Positions 34,046 through 45,560 of a stretch of 64,000 nt of DNA are shown piece by piece. Source of the stretch: Ricinus communis (taxonomy: Eukaryota > Streptophyta > Magnoliopsida > Malpighiales > Euphorbiaceae); contig NC_063259.1 of the NCBI RefSeq assembly GCF_019578655.1, positions 5,506,001-5,570,000 of the forward strand. The letters are read 5' to 3'. The translations under genes were made by a program, and so were the position numbers. How positions within the stretch are numbered: position 1 is the stretch's first letter; every line of letters starts with the position of its first letter. Under the pieces are notes generated by a model. That model searched no databases. It saw nothing but the letters and a program-made list of their open reading frames with translations, and was not told the origin of the DNA.

Positions 34046-34610
34046 GCAATTGTGATTGAATCTAATTCCACATCCAAAACCTTATAAATTATTATGGTTA
34101 AACAACTGTGGTGAGACAAAAGTGAATAAGTAGGTTATTATGACTTTCACTATTGGGAGGTCTTTAGATGAAGTGCTATATGATGTAGTGCCAACCCATG
34201 CTGGCCATATCTTGCTTGGTAGGCCATGGTAACTTGATAGAAGGGTTGTCCATGATGGGCTCCTTAATAGATACTCTTTTGTTAAAGATAGAAGAAAAGT
34301 CACACTGATACCTCTTTCTCCAAAAGAAGTGTCTGATGACCAATGTAAATTGGAGAGAGAAAGGAGCGAGGGTGAAAGTAGCAAAATTGAGGAAGAAAAA
34401 TTAAGGAGTGTTAAACGTACAAAAGAGAGTGAGGTTCGGCCTAGAGAGAAAAATAAGAAGAAGGGGAGCTTTTTGGCTAGGGAATGTGAGATAGGACATG
34501 CATTTCACTCCAGTAAGTTGTTGTTTATAGTTACTTATAATGATGTATACTTGAACACTACTGAACTTGGTTTGCCCTTACCGAGTGCATTTGCAAATCT
34601 TTTGCAGGAA
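34046..34610 (+). pseudogene. Chr-A protease second half and linker
   Basis: Continues the protease: VIMTFTIGRSLDEVLYDVVP, then HAGHILLGRPW, with TAA (34230-34232) where relatives have Gln, a C-to-T change. After that come NRYSFVKDRRKVTLIPLSP and a long charged linker (34329-34600). An earlier TAG also replaces Gln at VNKQV. The charged Glu/Lys/Arg linker between protease and RT is usual in this lineage. Confidence 0.83.
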
Positions 34611-35470
34611 TTTGTTGATGTCTTTCTCGAGGAGATACGAAGTGGTTTACCACCTCAAAGAGGGATTGAGCATCAAATAGACTTCACTCTAGGGGCTGCC
34701 ACACTAAATAGACCAGCCTATAGAAGTAATCTAGAGGAGACAAAGGAGCTTCAAAGGCAAGTAGATGAATTGATGTCTAAAAGGTATGTGTTTGGTTCCA
34801 AAAAAGGATGGCACTTGGAGAATATATGTGGACTACCATGCAATTAATAAAATAACGGTAAGTATCGTCATCCTATCCCTAGGTTAGATGATATGCTTGA
34901 TGAGTTGCATAGTGCATGTTACTTTATTAAGATTGATTTGCATTTCAAATATTATCAAATTCGCATGAAAGTTAGGGATGAGTTTTAAAACATCATTTAA
35001 AACTAAGTATGGTCTGTATGAGAGGCTTGTAATGCCATTTGGGCTTATTAATACAGTTAACACTTTCATGAGGTTAATGAACCATGTATTGCATGAATTT
35101 CATGGTAAATTTGTAGTTGTATATTTTAATGATATTCTAATCTATTCTAAGTCTTTTGATGATCCTGTTATGCCTGTGCGTAGGATCTTAGATGTTCTTA
35201 GAAGAGAAAAATTGTTTCGTAAAAAAAGTGTAGTTTTTGCATGGATAGACTCATATTTTTAGGTTTTGTTATTAGTTCTAAAGGTCTAGATGTTGATGAG
35301 GAAAAGGTGCAAGCAATTAAGGAATTGCCGACACCTACCAACATTAGCCAAGTTAGGAATTTTTATGGTCTTGCTAGTTTTTATATAAGGTTCACTAGGG
35401 ACTTTAGTAGCATTGCCGCACCATTGAATGAGATTGTCAAGAAGAATATTCGGTTCAATTAGGGTGATGC
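34611..35470 (+). pseudogene. Chr-A reverse transcriptase, catalytic Asp lost
   Basis: Starts LLQEFVDVF near 34597 and continues IEHQIDFTLGAATLNRPAYR, a shift at about 34790, then [14 protein letters not shown] in another frame. The frame 34978-35262 has the fingers-palm part: [17 protein letters not shown] and VVVYFNDILIYSK. The catalytic YXDD is YFND, with codon 35128-35130 AAT for GAT. The thumb LIFLGFVISSKGLDVDEEKV follows at 35241. Shifts, stops and the missing Asp make it inactive. Confidence 0.88.
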
Positions 35471-35935
35471 ATAAAAAAATGCTTTTAATTTGCTATAAGA
35501 TAGATTATATAATTCTTCTTTGCTGATTTTACTTAACTTTGACAAAACCTTTAAGGTTGAATGTGATACAAGAACAAAGACCCTACGCACGTGCATTGGT
35601 ATTGGGGCTGTTTTGATGCAAGAACAAATGCCAATTTGCTATTTTAGTGAAAAGCTAAATGGTGTAACACTTCGATACCTAACATATGATAATAAACTCT
35701 ATGCTTTGGTTCATGCTTTGCATACATAGCAACACTACCTGTAGCCTAAGGAGTTTGTCATACATACAAATCATGAGAGTTTGAAGCATCTCAAGAGGCA
35801 AGATAAGTTGAACCGAAGACATGCAAAGTGGATGGATTTTATTGAGACATTCCCATATATGATCAAGTATAAGAAAGTTAAAGAGAATGTTGTTGCTGAT
35901 GTATTATCCCAAAGGTATGCTTTGCTTAATGCTCT
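35471..35935 (+). pseudogene. Chr-A RNase H
   Basis: The open block 35520-35729 has [20 protein letters not shown] and then [11 protein letters not shown] stop replaces the Trp/Arg-type codon after ALVHALHT, and the frame resumes with [14 protein letters not shown], where HTNH stands for HTDH (codon 35769-35771 AAT). The end [11 protein letters not shown] is present. Two marks of decay are visible: the TAG at 35727-35729 and the lost Asp. Confidence 0.85.
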
Positions 35936-36196
35936 TAATTCTAAATTGCTGGGTTTTGGGTTTATTAAGGAGTTGTATTTGAATTACAATGACTTTGGTA
36001 ATGTGTTTAATACTTGTGCTAATGAGGCTGCCTTTAATAATTTCAATGTATTTGATGGATATCCTTACCAAAAGAATAGTCTATGCATTTATAGTTGTTC
36101 TTTGCATGAGATACTTGTTAAAGAGGCACATGAGGGCGGTTTAATCGGTCATTTTAGGGTGCATAAGACTTATGACATACCGATTGAACATTTCTA
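35936..36196 (+). pseudogene. Chr-A integrase, zinc-finger start only
   Basis: Open from RNase H without a break (frame 35781-36197). It contains [11 protein letters not shown] and then [21 protein letters not shown], the first His residues of the integrase HHCC finger. The sequence ends at IEHF, where an LTR-S fragment begins, so the CC pair and the whole DDE core are gone. Confidence 0.82.
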
Positions 36197-36377
36197 GTGG
36201 AAATTGGATTCCTTTCATCTCTTGAACTCCTAATATCATCAAAACTCCTTGCTAGATTAGGATTCCAAGTGGAATTAGGACTCTTTGTTGAAGTAGGATT
36301 CCTTGAGCAAGTAGGATTTGCATCAATAGCTTTTTTTGTTGGAGTAGAATTCCTTGTGCTACATGGGTTCTCACCAC
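36197..36377 (-). repeat. LTR-S fragment, coding 5' end
   Basis: On the minus strand it starts near TGGTGAGAACCCATG and encodes NPCSTRNSTPTKKAIDANPT and further Arg-Asn-Pro repeats (frame 36154-36495). The same junction with K1 (CAAATATT) occurs at 38234, so this fragment and 38050-38334 are a duplication of one insertion. Confidence 0.72.
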
Positions 36378-37397
36378 AAATATTATTATTCATGATTTGC
36401 ACCATTAGGATCTCTATCATTCCTTGCTCCTCTAAGGACGAGGACTCCTGATGACATAAGGATTGGCATAAGGAAACATAGAGTGCAATCGACAACCTTG
36501 ACCAGTGGCATTAGGGATTACCTTGATGATCAAGCATGATGAGACATAAATCCACACATTAAAGGCAAAACTCATGTTGTTTTCAATTAATCCAAGCATA
36601 ATACTAGCCGAAATTCGAGCGCTCTGATGTTTGAAATGCATATAACGAAGTAATTTATGTCGAAGTGTTTTTAGGTAGGCCCATGCGAATTTACCCTTGT
36701 TTTTATTAAGCTGGCTGATAAAATTTAGGACTACGAGAATTGTTACCAGTCAACTCCTCTCTTGTTCTTGATTTGAGTTTAGTTTATCTATCTTTCTGTA
36801 TTTATTTATTCACATTTAGCATCTAGTATCTTCTTTTTATAGAATAAGGGCTTTTGCACTATAAAATCCATATGCAATTGAATACTTGAGGCTAATGAGC
36901 ATATTATTTCAGTTTTCTATCTTGTGGAAAATCAAGTTATGGGTTTTTTGAAGAAATTTTTAGACTTAATCAACACTCACGCTAGAGAGCATAGACTTAT
37001 CCTCACGTCCATCCTTTCTCTTGTGTTCTTTGTCTAACGTTGTGTTTAAATCAATTCCATTTAATCGTTCCAATTAGCTATATGGAAGAGAACAAAGAAG
37101 TTGTGATTGCTTTCTTTATCAGATTTGAAATCCTACCGATATTCTCATTTTTTTTGTTTATTTTGTGTCTCTCTTTCTAATCTCTATCTATTATGATGGT
37201 TTGGTTCTATTTGGGAGCATAAACACGAGTGTTGAAAGCAAGCGTGTGGAAGAGTCAATCACATTCACCGTTCTAATGCTTCGACGAATGCGAAGAAAGA
37301 AAATTAGTTGATCATGTATTGATATCATTTTCCGGATGATCGTGGAGGAGCCTTTTGGAGGAAAGAGAGAACGACAAGAATCAAGGTCCGCCCAGAT
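36378..37397 (+). repeat. K1 unit, one copy
   Basis: A single plus-oriented K1 unit from GATTTGCACCATTAGGATC through the TTTATTTATTCACATTTAGC tract, CACTATAAAATCC and GACTTATCCTCACG to ACAAGAATCAAGG. It ends in CCCAGAT, where LTR-S is inserted. Confidence 0.82.
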
Positions 37398-38234
37398 CGA
37401 TACGAACGTGGCTAACTTGTGCCAAACCCGTATTCAATGTTGATGTCTTCACCAAGGATCATTCACCTAATCAACCATAGAAACTCTAACTCCCAACATG
37501 ACCCTTAAATAACTTGTACTTATGAACCTTAATTATAAAGAATTAAAGGTTGTTTAACATAAACATCAGTTTAAGTTAAACTAAGTTTGTAAAATACCAA
37601 GCCTTCACTTGACAAATTCACCAAGTTCATTAAGAACAAAAGAAGAGAATTGACTCTAAAATAATCAATATTCAGCAACTCCCTTTATATAGAAATTCGT
37701 ACTAGCTTATATAGGCCTTAAAGAAACCTAATTCTATAATGATAAGGAAGCAAATAACAATAAGACTAGGAATAACAGTAAAATGATAACTTAAAACAAG
37801 ACTTCTAATAATTAAAAGACTTCTTTAAATGAACAAGTACTTCTAAAATTTGTCCAAATCATAGTCCATATAATAAACATGACAATTCAGCATAAGTAAG
37901 ATGTGGTATGCGGCCCATTCTTGAGTATTGGACTCCAAATAGCTTGACTTGATCATGCCTCCATATGTTGGATTGAGTTGATAAGAGCATCTTGAGGCCC
38001 ATTATCTAGATTAAGCCCCATCTCACTTGGACTTTGTATGGGACTAGGATTCCTAGTGGAAATAGGATTCATTTCATCGCTTGAACTCCTAATATCATCA
38101 GAACTCCTTACTGGATTAGGATTCCTAGTGGAATTAGGACTCTTTGTTGAAGTAGGATTCCTTGAGCAAGTAGGATTTGCATCATTAGCTTTTCTTGTTA
38201 GAGTAGAATTCCTTGTGCTACATGGTTCTCATCA
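37398..38234 (-). mobile_element. LTR-S solo LTR, near-complete
   Basis: 837 bp. The plus strand begins CGATACGAACGTGG (TGATACGAAC mutated) and ends GGTTCTCATCA. Flanks are CAGAT (37393-37397) and TAAAT (38235-38239); K1 reads CCCAAATATTC here, so a 5-bp CAAAT duplication with one change on each side is likely. The minus-strand 5' end encodes Arg-Asn-Pro repeats as in LTR-R. No internal region, so a solo LTR. Confidence 0.78.
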
Positions 38235-38334
38235 TAAATATTCTTATTCATGATTTGTACCATTAGGATCTCCATCATTCCTTGCTCCTCTAAGGACGAG
38301 GACTCCTGATGACATAAGGATTGGCATAAGGAAA
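38235..38334 (+). repeat. K1 fragment
   Basis: ATTCATGATTTGTACCATTAG to GCATAAGGAAA, nearly the same as 36383-36475. It ends where an LTR-G copy begins. Confidence 0.8.
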
Positions 38335-38870
38335 TGATGGTTGCTATCTATGCAGCTACAATCTAAGGTAGTGTGCCTATCGATGCAGTCTAGCACTAAT
38401 GGCGAGTATCAAGGTCGTATTCATCGGAAAGTGAAAGCCCAAAGTTACTCCTTTATTCTTTGTTATATTAACCTAAAATGAATGATGAATAATTTCTAAA
38501 CTAACTAATAGCTACAAGCTAAGTTCTAAGGAAGATGCAGGAATGAATGGATAAATGAAATAACCAAGACAAGAAAGCAAACCCAAAGGGAACCTAAACT
38601 AGTTGGCAATCAAACAAAAGATAAAGGATTGATGACTCCAATTATGCTACCCGTGGACGAATTCTTAACTGAATTTGGTTTCTTTCTCTCGATAACCGAA
38701 TTCCTAAACCTAATAACCTAAAGTTGGAATCTCTTCCTAACGATTAATTCTTAAAATAGCATTAAGCTTTAATCCGCCTCTATTAAGCTTTGTTAATTGT
38801 TAATTCGGCTAGTTAATTATCCTTATCTCTAAGTGATTATTAACCAATTCTTGCCATTCAAAATTTGACT
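38335..38870 (+). repeat. LTR-G copy, 3' truncated
   Basis: Starts TGATGGTTGCTATC and follows 6450-6990 closely (CAGTCTAGCACTAATGGCGA, then CCGTGGACGAATTCTTAAC) to CCATTCAAAATTTG. The rest, including the GC-rich palindromes, is missing. It confirms the left boundary of the insertion in Ath-1. Confidence 0.85.
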
Positions 38871-39479
38871 GACACTTTTCATAATGATTATCTTTCTTTT
38901 GTCCCCACAATCTATCATAAGATTGATAAAAAAGATCTCAACGTCCTCTAGCAAACTCTTCTTGACAAAACATCTCACACAAAACTCACGTGTTTAGCAC
39001 TGAAACTCTATTGTTCTTGTAAAGACTAAATCAATTAATTATCAAACAATCAAAGTTATAACTCTTCAATAACTAACAATTCAAATTTAAAACACACACA
39101 AGAACACAAAAACATGAAACTAAACTAGACTTAATGAACAAGATTAAGCCTATACATAATGAAAGACACAAGAACAAAGGTAAAGAAAGGCTAACTAAGC
39201 TTAATAAGTGAAGAAAACAAAATGTAGAAATTCTTTTTATATTTGATTTTTTTGTTGGCTCTTTCTCCTCTTCTTTCCTTTTTTCTGAATGCACTTGACT
39301 AAAGAATTTGGAACAAGTAAAGATATGATTAGAATAATTAATCACAAACAATCATAAAACAGATTTAAATAAGATCATAAGAACGAAATTGATTTTTCCT
39401 TTTAACTTGAATGAAGTTTGGATAAAGAAGAATGAAAAAAGAACAAAGAATATGCGAAAATTGAAGATATGTAACCTGA
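38871..39479. other. Unassigned AT-rich stretch
   Basis: No match within the window that I can see apart from a TAATGATTATCTT that also occurs in LTR-G. It holds a minus ORF 39073-39351 with Leu/Ser/Cys-rich low-complexity sequence that I do not believe is coding. Origin unknown. Confidence 0.4.
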
Positions 39480-39982
39480 TTTAGAAGCCAAAGATCTATC
39501 TAGAACTAGGTCACTGTAAACCTTAGACCCTAACCTATATCAAAGGATTAAGCCCGTATGCAAGTTTGATTTTATTGCCCAAGATCTACTAGAACTAGAT
39601 CATTGGAAACCTTAGACGCTTTAACTATATTAAACCATCAAACCTAAGGTATTAGAGGTAGAAGATGCCACAATTTAGTATAGTTTCTAAATTGATAACT
39701 CAGATTTGAACGCCACAAACAATGAATCGCTTGATAAGTTTGAATTAGCTCTAAACAAGAACTACAAATAGAGTATAAACTTATAAAATATACTAATCAT
39801 CAATCAATGAACTTGAAAATTCATACTAGGCTTTTATAGCCTTTAGAAAACCCTAATTCTAACCTATTAAGGAATTACAACTCCAATAGGATAGAGATAG
39901 ACATCCTAACTAAAAGGGATAACTAAAAACAAAGTCCTAATACTCCTAAAATACTATGTAGTCGCCCATTAGGAGTAAGAAT
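39480..39982 (-). repeat. LTR-R copy, part left of Ath-2
   Basis: The minus-strand LTR-R 3' half: CAAGATCTACTAGAACTAG, ATACTAGGCTTTTATAGCC, GCCCATTAGGAGTAAGAAT. About 93 bp containing GATCTANCTAGAACTAG are duplicated (39491 and about 39583), unlike the plus copy at 22730. The LTR continues at 51309 across Ath-2. Confidence 0.8.
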
Positions 39983-41327
39983 TGATAGTGTGCATTTTAT
40001 GCATACTAATTATCATATTTTCTTGGTTATTATTGAGTATTTATGCTTAATTGTAGATCTTAAATGTGATTATTAATTTTTATGTTAGACGGAACGTTTT
40101 GATGCAATATGAAGCTAAAAGGATGATATTTGATGAGTTTTCATAAAGATTGATGCTTTGGAGAGTTTTGGATAAAAGGGAGAAAACATGGCAGAAGATC
40201 TCTTCAGTTAGAGCGTGCCCACGGTGTATTCCAGAAATCTGAATTTTGTGGAAAGAGGCTTAAAGTGATATTATTTGCCATGTGGCTTTTTAATTCGTTT
40301 TTGGGAGTGTTTATTCACTAAAAACTCCTTATTACTTAAGGTTAATTTAGGAATGAATGATTCCTATTTTTAGACACAACTTCTACTATTTCTTATTGGG
40401 TAAGTTTTCCTATTTGGGGAAAATTTAGAAGATATATCAGCAGTTTTTAGGGTTCAGAGAGACAGGGGGCGACAGATCAGCTTTTTTTCCTCTAATCCAT
40501 TGTTTTAGCTTTCTTCTTTGATTTATTTTCTCTATAAAAATTATGTGTGGCTGAACTCTTTTCTTTCCAACTCAAGGTTAATTAAGGTTTGGATTCATAT
40601 GGATTGTGAGATTTAATTGTTCTTCATTATTTTCTTAAATTTCTTAATATTTATGTATCTTCTCTGTTTATGAGGAATTCTATTTTTGTTGATTGTGTAA
40701 AAAGGCCTATTACTCAATTATCAAGATAGTCTATGCCAAATTAGAATATTAAATCCGTAATTGTTTAATTATTCTAATGATTAGTGGTAGAATAACATAC
40801 CCATATTATGTGGATACATGATCTAGTCTAAATGAATTCATCTTATATGTTTGTTGGCTAGAACTGGGTTTCTCTAGATTGCATTGCTATTGGTAAATTA
40901 AATCTTAGAAGCTTTTCTAGGGTTGTTTATTTAATAAGAGAATTAATCAAATGGCTTCCATTGATTAACAAAAATTTAAGGAGAAATTAGGTTGTTAGAG
41001 CTTCTCAATAACTATAACATATTTATTAATGGATTGGAAATTATATTTGCATCAATGATCAATTCAATGGATTAAAACTGAGATTATACCTTGGGTTGGA
41101 GTTTTCTCATATTGATTTATCTTCTCAAATTTTATTATTGCTTCTAATTGATCTTTAGTTTAATTTATTTTGATTCCAAATTTAAAATCCCCTCCTAATT
41201 TTATTTGAATTTTGTTAAAGAAATAAATCTTACCAATCTCTATGGATTCGACCCTACTTATCACTATTTACAAGTTATTTTTATTTGAAGAGTAGGAATT
41301 TATTTTTGTTGGATTCGACACCCATCA
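39983..41327 (+). repeat. 5' LTR of Ath-2
   Basis: Starts TGATAGTGTGCATTTTATGC and ends GACACCCATCA. It aligns with 49961-51308 over its full length with scattered substitutions. Confidence 0.95.
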
Positions 41328-41332
41328 AATTT

Positions 41333-41349
41333 TAGCACCATTGCCGAGG
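41333..41349 (+). promoter_or_regulatory. Primer binding site of Ath-2 (tRNA-Asp type, decayed)
   Basis: TAGCACCATTGCCGAGG corresponds to TGGCGCCGTTGCCGGGG with four G-to-A changes, all compatible with deamination on the opposite strand. It lies five bases inside the LTR. Confidence 0.82.
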
Positions 41350-41394
41350 ATTGGTGTCACTTAATTAGATTTATTTCTTTTATGTTCGTTCTTC

Positions 41395-42560
41395 TCATAC
41401 AGTAAAATTTGAATTTGATCCTCAGATTGAGAAAACTGCAAAAAGAATAAGAAAGGAGACGAATGAATGTCGTAAGAATTCAAGATTTTCTTCACCTTCT
41501 ACACCTCTAGAATTGGAAATAGATTTTGACTTAGTTGATTCTTCAAGTGATTCTAAATTAGAAGAAGCCATGGAAAATCTAGGAAGAACTCTAAGGGAAT
41601 TGGCGGCACCAAATGTAGACCAACAACCGTTTTGCATTCAATATCCCGATTTGGAGGTAGCCTTTGAGCTAAAATCAGGTTTGGTACATTTATTACCTAC
41701 TTTTTCGTGGTCTTGAGAATGAAGATCCTCATAAACACTTGAAAGAATTTCATCTGGTGTGTTCGAGCATGAGACCACAAGGGGTATCCGAAGAACAAAT
41801 CAAAATGCATGCATTTCCATTTTCATTAGCCGATAGAGCTAAGGATTGGCTATTCTATTTGCCATCTGGTTCTATCACCACATGGACGGATATGGCAAGA
41901 GCATTCATTGACAAGTTCTTTCCTGCCTCAAGAGCCGCAAGTATAAGGAGGGACATATGTGGAATCAAGCAAAAAGATGTGGAAATCTCCATGAATATTG
42001 GGAACGGTTCAAAAAATTATGCACGAGTTGCTCTCAACATGGAATTATCGAACAACTTCTCATCCAATACTTTTATGAGGGATTGTTACCTATGGAGAGA
42101 AAAATGATGGATGCTGCTAGTGGAGGCGCTATAGTGAGCAAAACTCCTCAAGCCGCTAGGAATTGATCTCCATCATGGCTGCCAACTCTTAACAATTTGG
42201 CTTTAGTCAAGACTCAACACTAAGAAGAGTGAATGAGGTAAGTAGCAATTCTATCGAAACTCAATTGTCTAAACTAACCTCTCTTGTTCAACAATTGGCG
42301 TTAGGAAATGCACTAAAAGCCAGAGTTTGCGGATTTGTACCGATCCAGGTCATCCAATCGACATGTGTCCAACACTTCAAGAGGACTTTAATGAGCAAGT
42401 TAACATGGTTGGAGGATTTCCAAACAGGAAGTATGATCCCTATTGAAACACGTACCATCTAGGATATAGGGATCATCCTAACCTTAGTTATGAATTAAGA
42501 AATCAAAATTTCCAAAACTCTCATCAAAATTTCCAACAAAGATCAGGAAATTTCCAATAA
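41395..42560 (+). pseudogene. gag: Ath-2 gag with frameshifted zinc knuckle
   Basis: The frame is open from about 41395 to 41716, holding FEFDPQIEK, LELEIDFDLVDSSSD and NLGRTLRELAAPNVD. The capsid core follows in 41739-42107 (FPFSLADRAKDWLFYLPSGS, then AFIDKFFPASRA) and, after a shift near 41990, in 41957-42166 (EYWERFKKLC, ending ASGGAIVSKTPQAAR). The zinc knuckle lies near 42330-42370: the residues of a C-x2-C-x4-H-x4-C knuckle are readable only if one missing T is allowed for, so it is broken by a one-base deletion. At least three lesions. Confidence 0.85.
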
Positions 42561-42581
42561 TCACCTCCCGTAAAGCGAGGT

Positions 42582-43055
42582 ATGTCTCTTGAAGATATTG
42601 TTAAAGAGCTTGCTAATAATACAAATGTTTTTCAACAAGAAACGAGAGCAAGTATTCAAAATTTAGAGGCTCAAGTAGGGCAATTGGCATCTTCAGTGAG
42701 CAAATTAGAATCTCAAGGTAAATTTCCATCACAAACAATTGTCAATCCAAGGCACAATGCTAGTGCAATAACCTTGAGAAGCAAAAAAGAATTGAAAGAA
42801 TTTGATGATGCAAAAAGGCATAGGCGAGCCTTAGAAGAGGAGGTTGAAAAAGAAGTGGCGACCTCATTGCAAGAAACTGATCAATCTCAAGTACCAAACA
42901 ACGAGAAACAAAAGGTATTGGTGACAAAACCTCCTTTTCTAGAAAGATTTGCCAAATCTAAGAAACAAGAAGAGGAAAAAGAGATATTTGAGACATTTTG
43001 CAAAATTCAGGTAAATATTCCTTTACTCGAAGCAATTAAGCAAGTACCTCGTTAA
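42582..43055 (+). pseudogene. Ath-2 gag C-terminus and linker
   Basis: A 157-codon open block: MSLEDIVKELANNTN, a predicted coiled coil with NLEAQVGQLASSVSKLESQ, then ASAITLRSKKELKEFDD, a charged stretch, and PFLERFAKSKKQEEEKEIFE, FCKIQVNIPLLEAIKQVPR. It stops at a TAA (43053-43055) that replaces Tyr of a common QVPRYAKFLKEL segment; the reading goes on behind it. Confidence 0.8.
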
Positions 43056-43574
43056 GCTAAATTTCTTAAAGAGTTATGCACCAATAAGAAAAAGTTAGAA
43101 GCTATGGAAAAGATAAGTGTAGGTGAGAATGTTTCGGCTATTCTTCAAAAAAAGCTATCTCCCAAGTGCAAGGATCCAGGTATGTTTACTATCCCTTGTA
43201 AGATAGGCAATGTTAAAATTAAGAGGGTGATGTGTGATTTAGGAGCCTCAATAAATATCATGCCTCTTTCAATTTATGCGTCTTTAAAATGTGGTAAATT
43301 AAAAGAAACTGGTGTTGTTATACAACTTGCGGATAGGTTGGTTGTGTATACTGAGGGTGTCTTAGAGGATGTTTTAGTGCAAGTGAATGAATTGGTATTT
43401 CTTGCAGATTTTTATGTACTTGACATGGAAGAAGATAATTCTCCTAACTCAACATCAATTTTGTTAGGAAGACCATTTCTTAAAACTTCAAAAATAAAAA
43501 TTGATGTACATGATGGCACACTTAGCATGGAATTTGATAATGAGATCATAAAATTAATATCTATGATGCCATGA
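43056..43574 (+). pseudogene. Ath-2 aspartic protease
   Basis: The open frame 43104-43574 holds IPCKIGNVKIKRVMCDLGAS, with the Athila-type active site DLGAS followed by INIMPLSIY, then a flap region and SILLGRPFLKTSKIKIDVHD. All protease landmarks are present and uninterrupted within this block, but it is separated from gag by a stop and from RT by a frame change at 43571. Confidence 0.85.
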
Positions 43575-44900
43575 AATATCCTAGTGATGTATCCTCAGTT
43601 TTTGTTTTAGATGCGATTGATACTTTAGCGCAGGAAACTTTTGAGTTGGAACATGAAGACAAGTTACAAGTTGCACTCACCAACAACCTCAATCCAAAAG
43701 AACTTCTACGCCTTGAAGCACTTTGTGTGATAGATTTGCCTCTACAAGACACCATTTTTGCATTGGATACACTAAAGCTTGTGAAAAATAATGTTGCTTA
43801 TATTGATTTATCTTATTCTCATAAAAAGCTTATTCCTTCTACTATACAGACACCAAAGTTAGAATTGAAGCTCTACCTAGTCATCTAAAGTATATGTTTT
43901 TAGGAGAAAATGAATCCTTGCCAGTTATCATATCTAATAAACTCACTACTTTGGAAGAAGAGGTGTTGATTCGAGTACTTAAAGAGTACAAAGAAGCAAT
44001 TGGGTGAACTATAGCTGATATCAAAGGATTGAGCCCCTCTTTGTGCATGCATAGAATACTTTTAGAAGAGGAGAGCAAGTCATCTAGAGAAGCCCAACAC
44101 CGACTAGACCCTCTTATGATAGAAGTGGTAAAGAAAGAAATTATGCAACTTCTCGATGCAGGTATGATCCACCCAATTTCTAATAGCAAATGGGTAAGTC
44201 TAATTCAAGTTGTCCCAAAGAAAACGGGTGTAACAGTTGTAAAGAATTCAGACGGTGAGTCAGTTCCAACCTGCATTCAAAATGGGTGCAGAGTTTGTAT
44301 AGACTATAGAAAATTGAATACTTCAACTCAGAAAGATCATTTTCCTCTCCCATTTATTGATCAAATGCTTGACCGTATAGCTAGTTGTTCTCACTTTTGT
44401 TATCTTAATGGTCAATCAGGTTTTCACCAAGTTCCGGTGGCACCCGAAGACTAAGAAAAGACAACCTTCACTTGTCCATTTGGGACCTTTGCATATCGAC
44501 GGATGCCGTTTAGTCTTTGTAATGCACCCGCAACCTTCCAAAGGTGTATGGTTAGTATATTTTCAGATTATGTAGAGAATATCATAGAGGTTTTTATGGA
44601 TGATTTTAGGGTCTATGGTAATTCTCTTAATGAATGTTTAGCTAACCTTACTAAAATTCTTAAGCAGTGCATAGAAACAAACATAGTTTTAAATTATGAA
44701 AAGTGTCACTTCATGGTTGATCAAGGTCATATTCTAGGTCATGTTGTGTCTTCTAGAGGAATTAAAGTTGATAAATCTAAGATAGATGTGATCAAATCCT
44801 TACCTTACCCCGCTAGTGTGTAGGAAGTTCGTTCTTTTCTTGGTCATGTAGGATTCTATCAATGTTTTATGAAGGATTTTTCAAAAGTAGCTTAACCATT
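43571..44900 (+). pseudogene. Ath-2 reverse transcriptase
   Basis: The linker 43571-43888 leads to the RT at about 44000: CMHRILLEEESKSSREAQHR, SNSKWVSLIQVVPKKTG, CIDYRKLNTSTQKDHFPLPF. TAA at 44452-44454 replaces the Gln of EDQEKTTF (C to T). The frame continues with TFAYRRMPFSLCNAPATFQR and FMDDFRVYG, keeping both catalytic Asp. TAG at 44821-44823 and TAA near 44894 (SKVA*PLC) lie in the connection. Apart from these stops the frame is unshifted from 44029 to 45378, so decay is mostly by point changes. Confidence 0.9.
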
Positions 44901-45560
44901 ATGTCGCTTACTACAAAAGGATGTTGAGTTTGTACTCGATGAGTCGTGCAAGGAGGCATTCGATAAATTGAAAGATGTGCTAACTTCAGTACCAATTATT
45001 CGACCACTAGATTGGACCCTTCCGTTTGAGATCATGTGCGATGCTAGCAACCATGCCGTGGGTGCCGTCCTTGGGCAAATAGTAGGAAGAGCTCCACATG
45101 TCATTTACTATGCCTTAAGATCACTAGACAAATCACAATGCAACTACACAACAACGAAAAAAGAACTTTTAGCCATTGTTTTTACTTTAGAGAAATTACA
45201 CTCATATTTACTTGGAACTAACGTGATTGTTTACTCTAATCATGCAGCTCTCAAGTATTTGCTTTCCAAGAAGGACGCAAAACTAAGGCTTATTCATTGG
45301 ATACTCTTACTTGAAGAGTTTAACTTGATAATAAAAGCACAAGAAAGGAACAGAGAATTTGTTCGCGGATCACCTTAGTCGCCTAATCACAAATGAAGAA
45401 CCATCACCTTTGAAGGATGAATTGCCAGGTGAGCATCTCTTTTCTATTCATAATTCTATTCCTTGGTTTGCCGATATAGTTAACTACTTAGTTGCTAGAA
45501 CATTACCAAATGATTTATCTAGGGCTCAAAAGGATCGAATTAAGAGTGATGCCAAATATT
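44901..45560 (+). pseudogene. Ath-2 RNase H
   Basis: Reads FEIMCDASNHAVGAVLGQ (first Asp intact), YTTTKKELLAIVFTLEKL (Glu intact), then VIVYSNHAALKYL, where YSDH is expected: codon 45238-45240 is AAT, so one catalytic Asp is lost. A shift near 45355 moves to the frame 45359-45562, which reads FADHLSRLITNEEPSPLKDE and then the integrase linker. Confidence 0.87.

Larger units (their letters stand above)
29715..36196 (+). mobile_element. Chr-A: chromovirus (CRM-like) remnant, split by Chr-B
   Basis: Protease, RT, RNase H and the start of integrase of one plus-strand element, in two pieces: 29715-30016 and 34046-36196. No LTR, primer site or gag is left, and integrase is cut after its zinc finger at 36196 by an LTR-S junction. 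The RT motif VVVYFNDILIYSK, the RNase [11 protein letters not shown] and the KLNRRHAKW block are closest to CRM chromoviruses in my knowledge. That lineage call rests on motif recall, not a tree. Confidence 0.85.

Noticed and set aside
39073..39351. Cys/Leu/Ser-rich minus ORF
   Set aside because: Low-complexity translation of T/C-rich DNA, single occurrence, no context.
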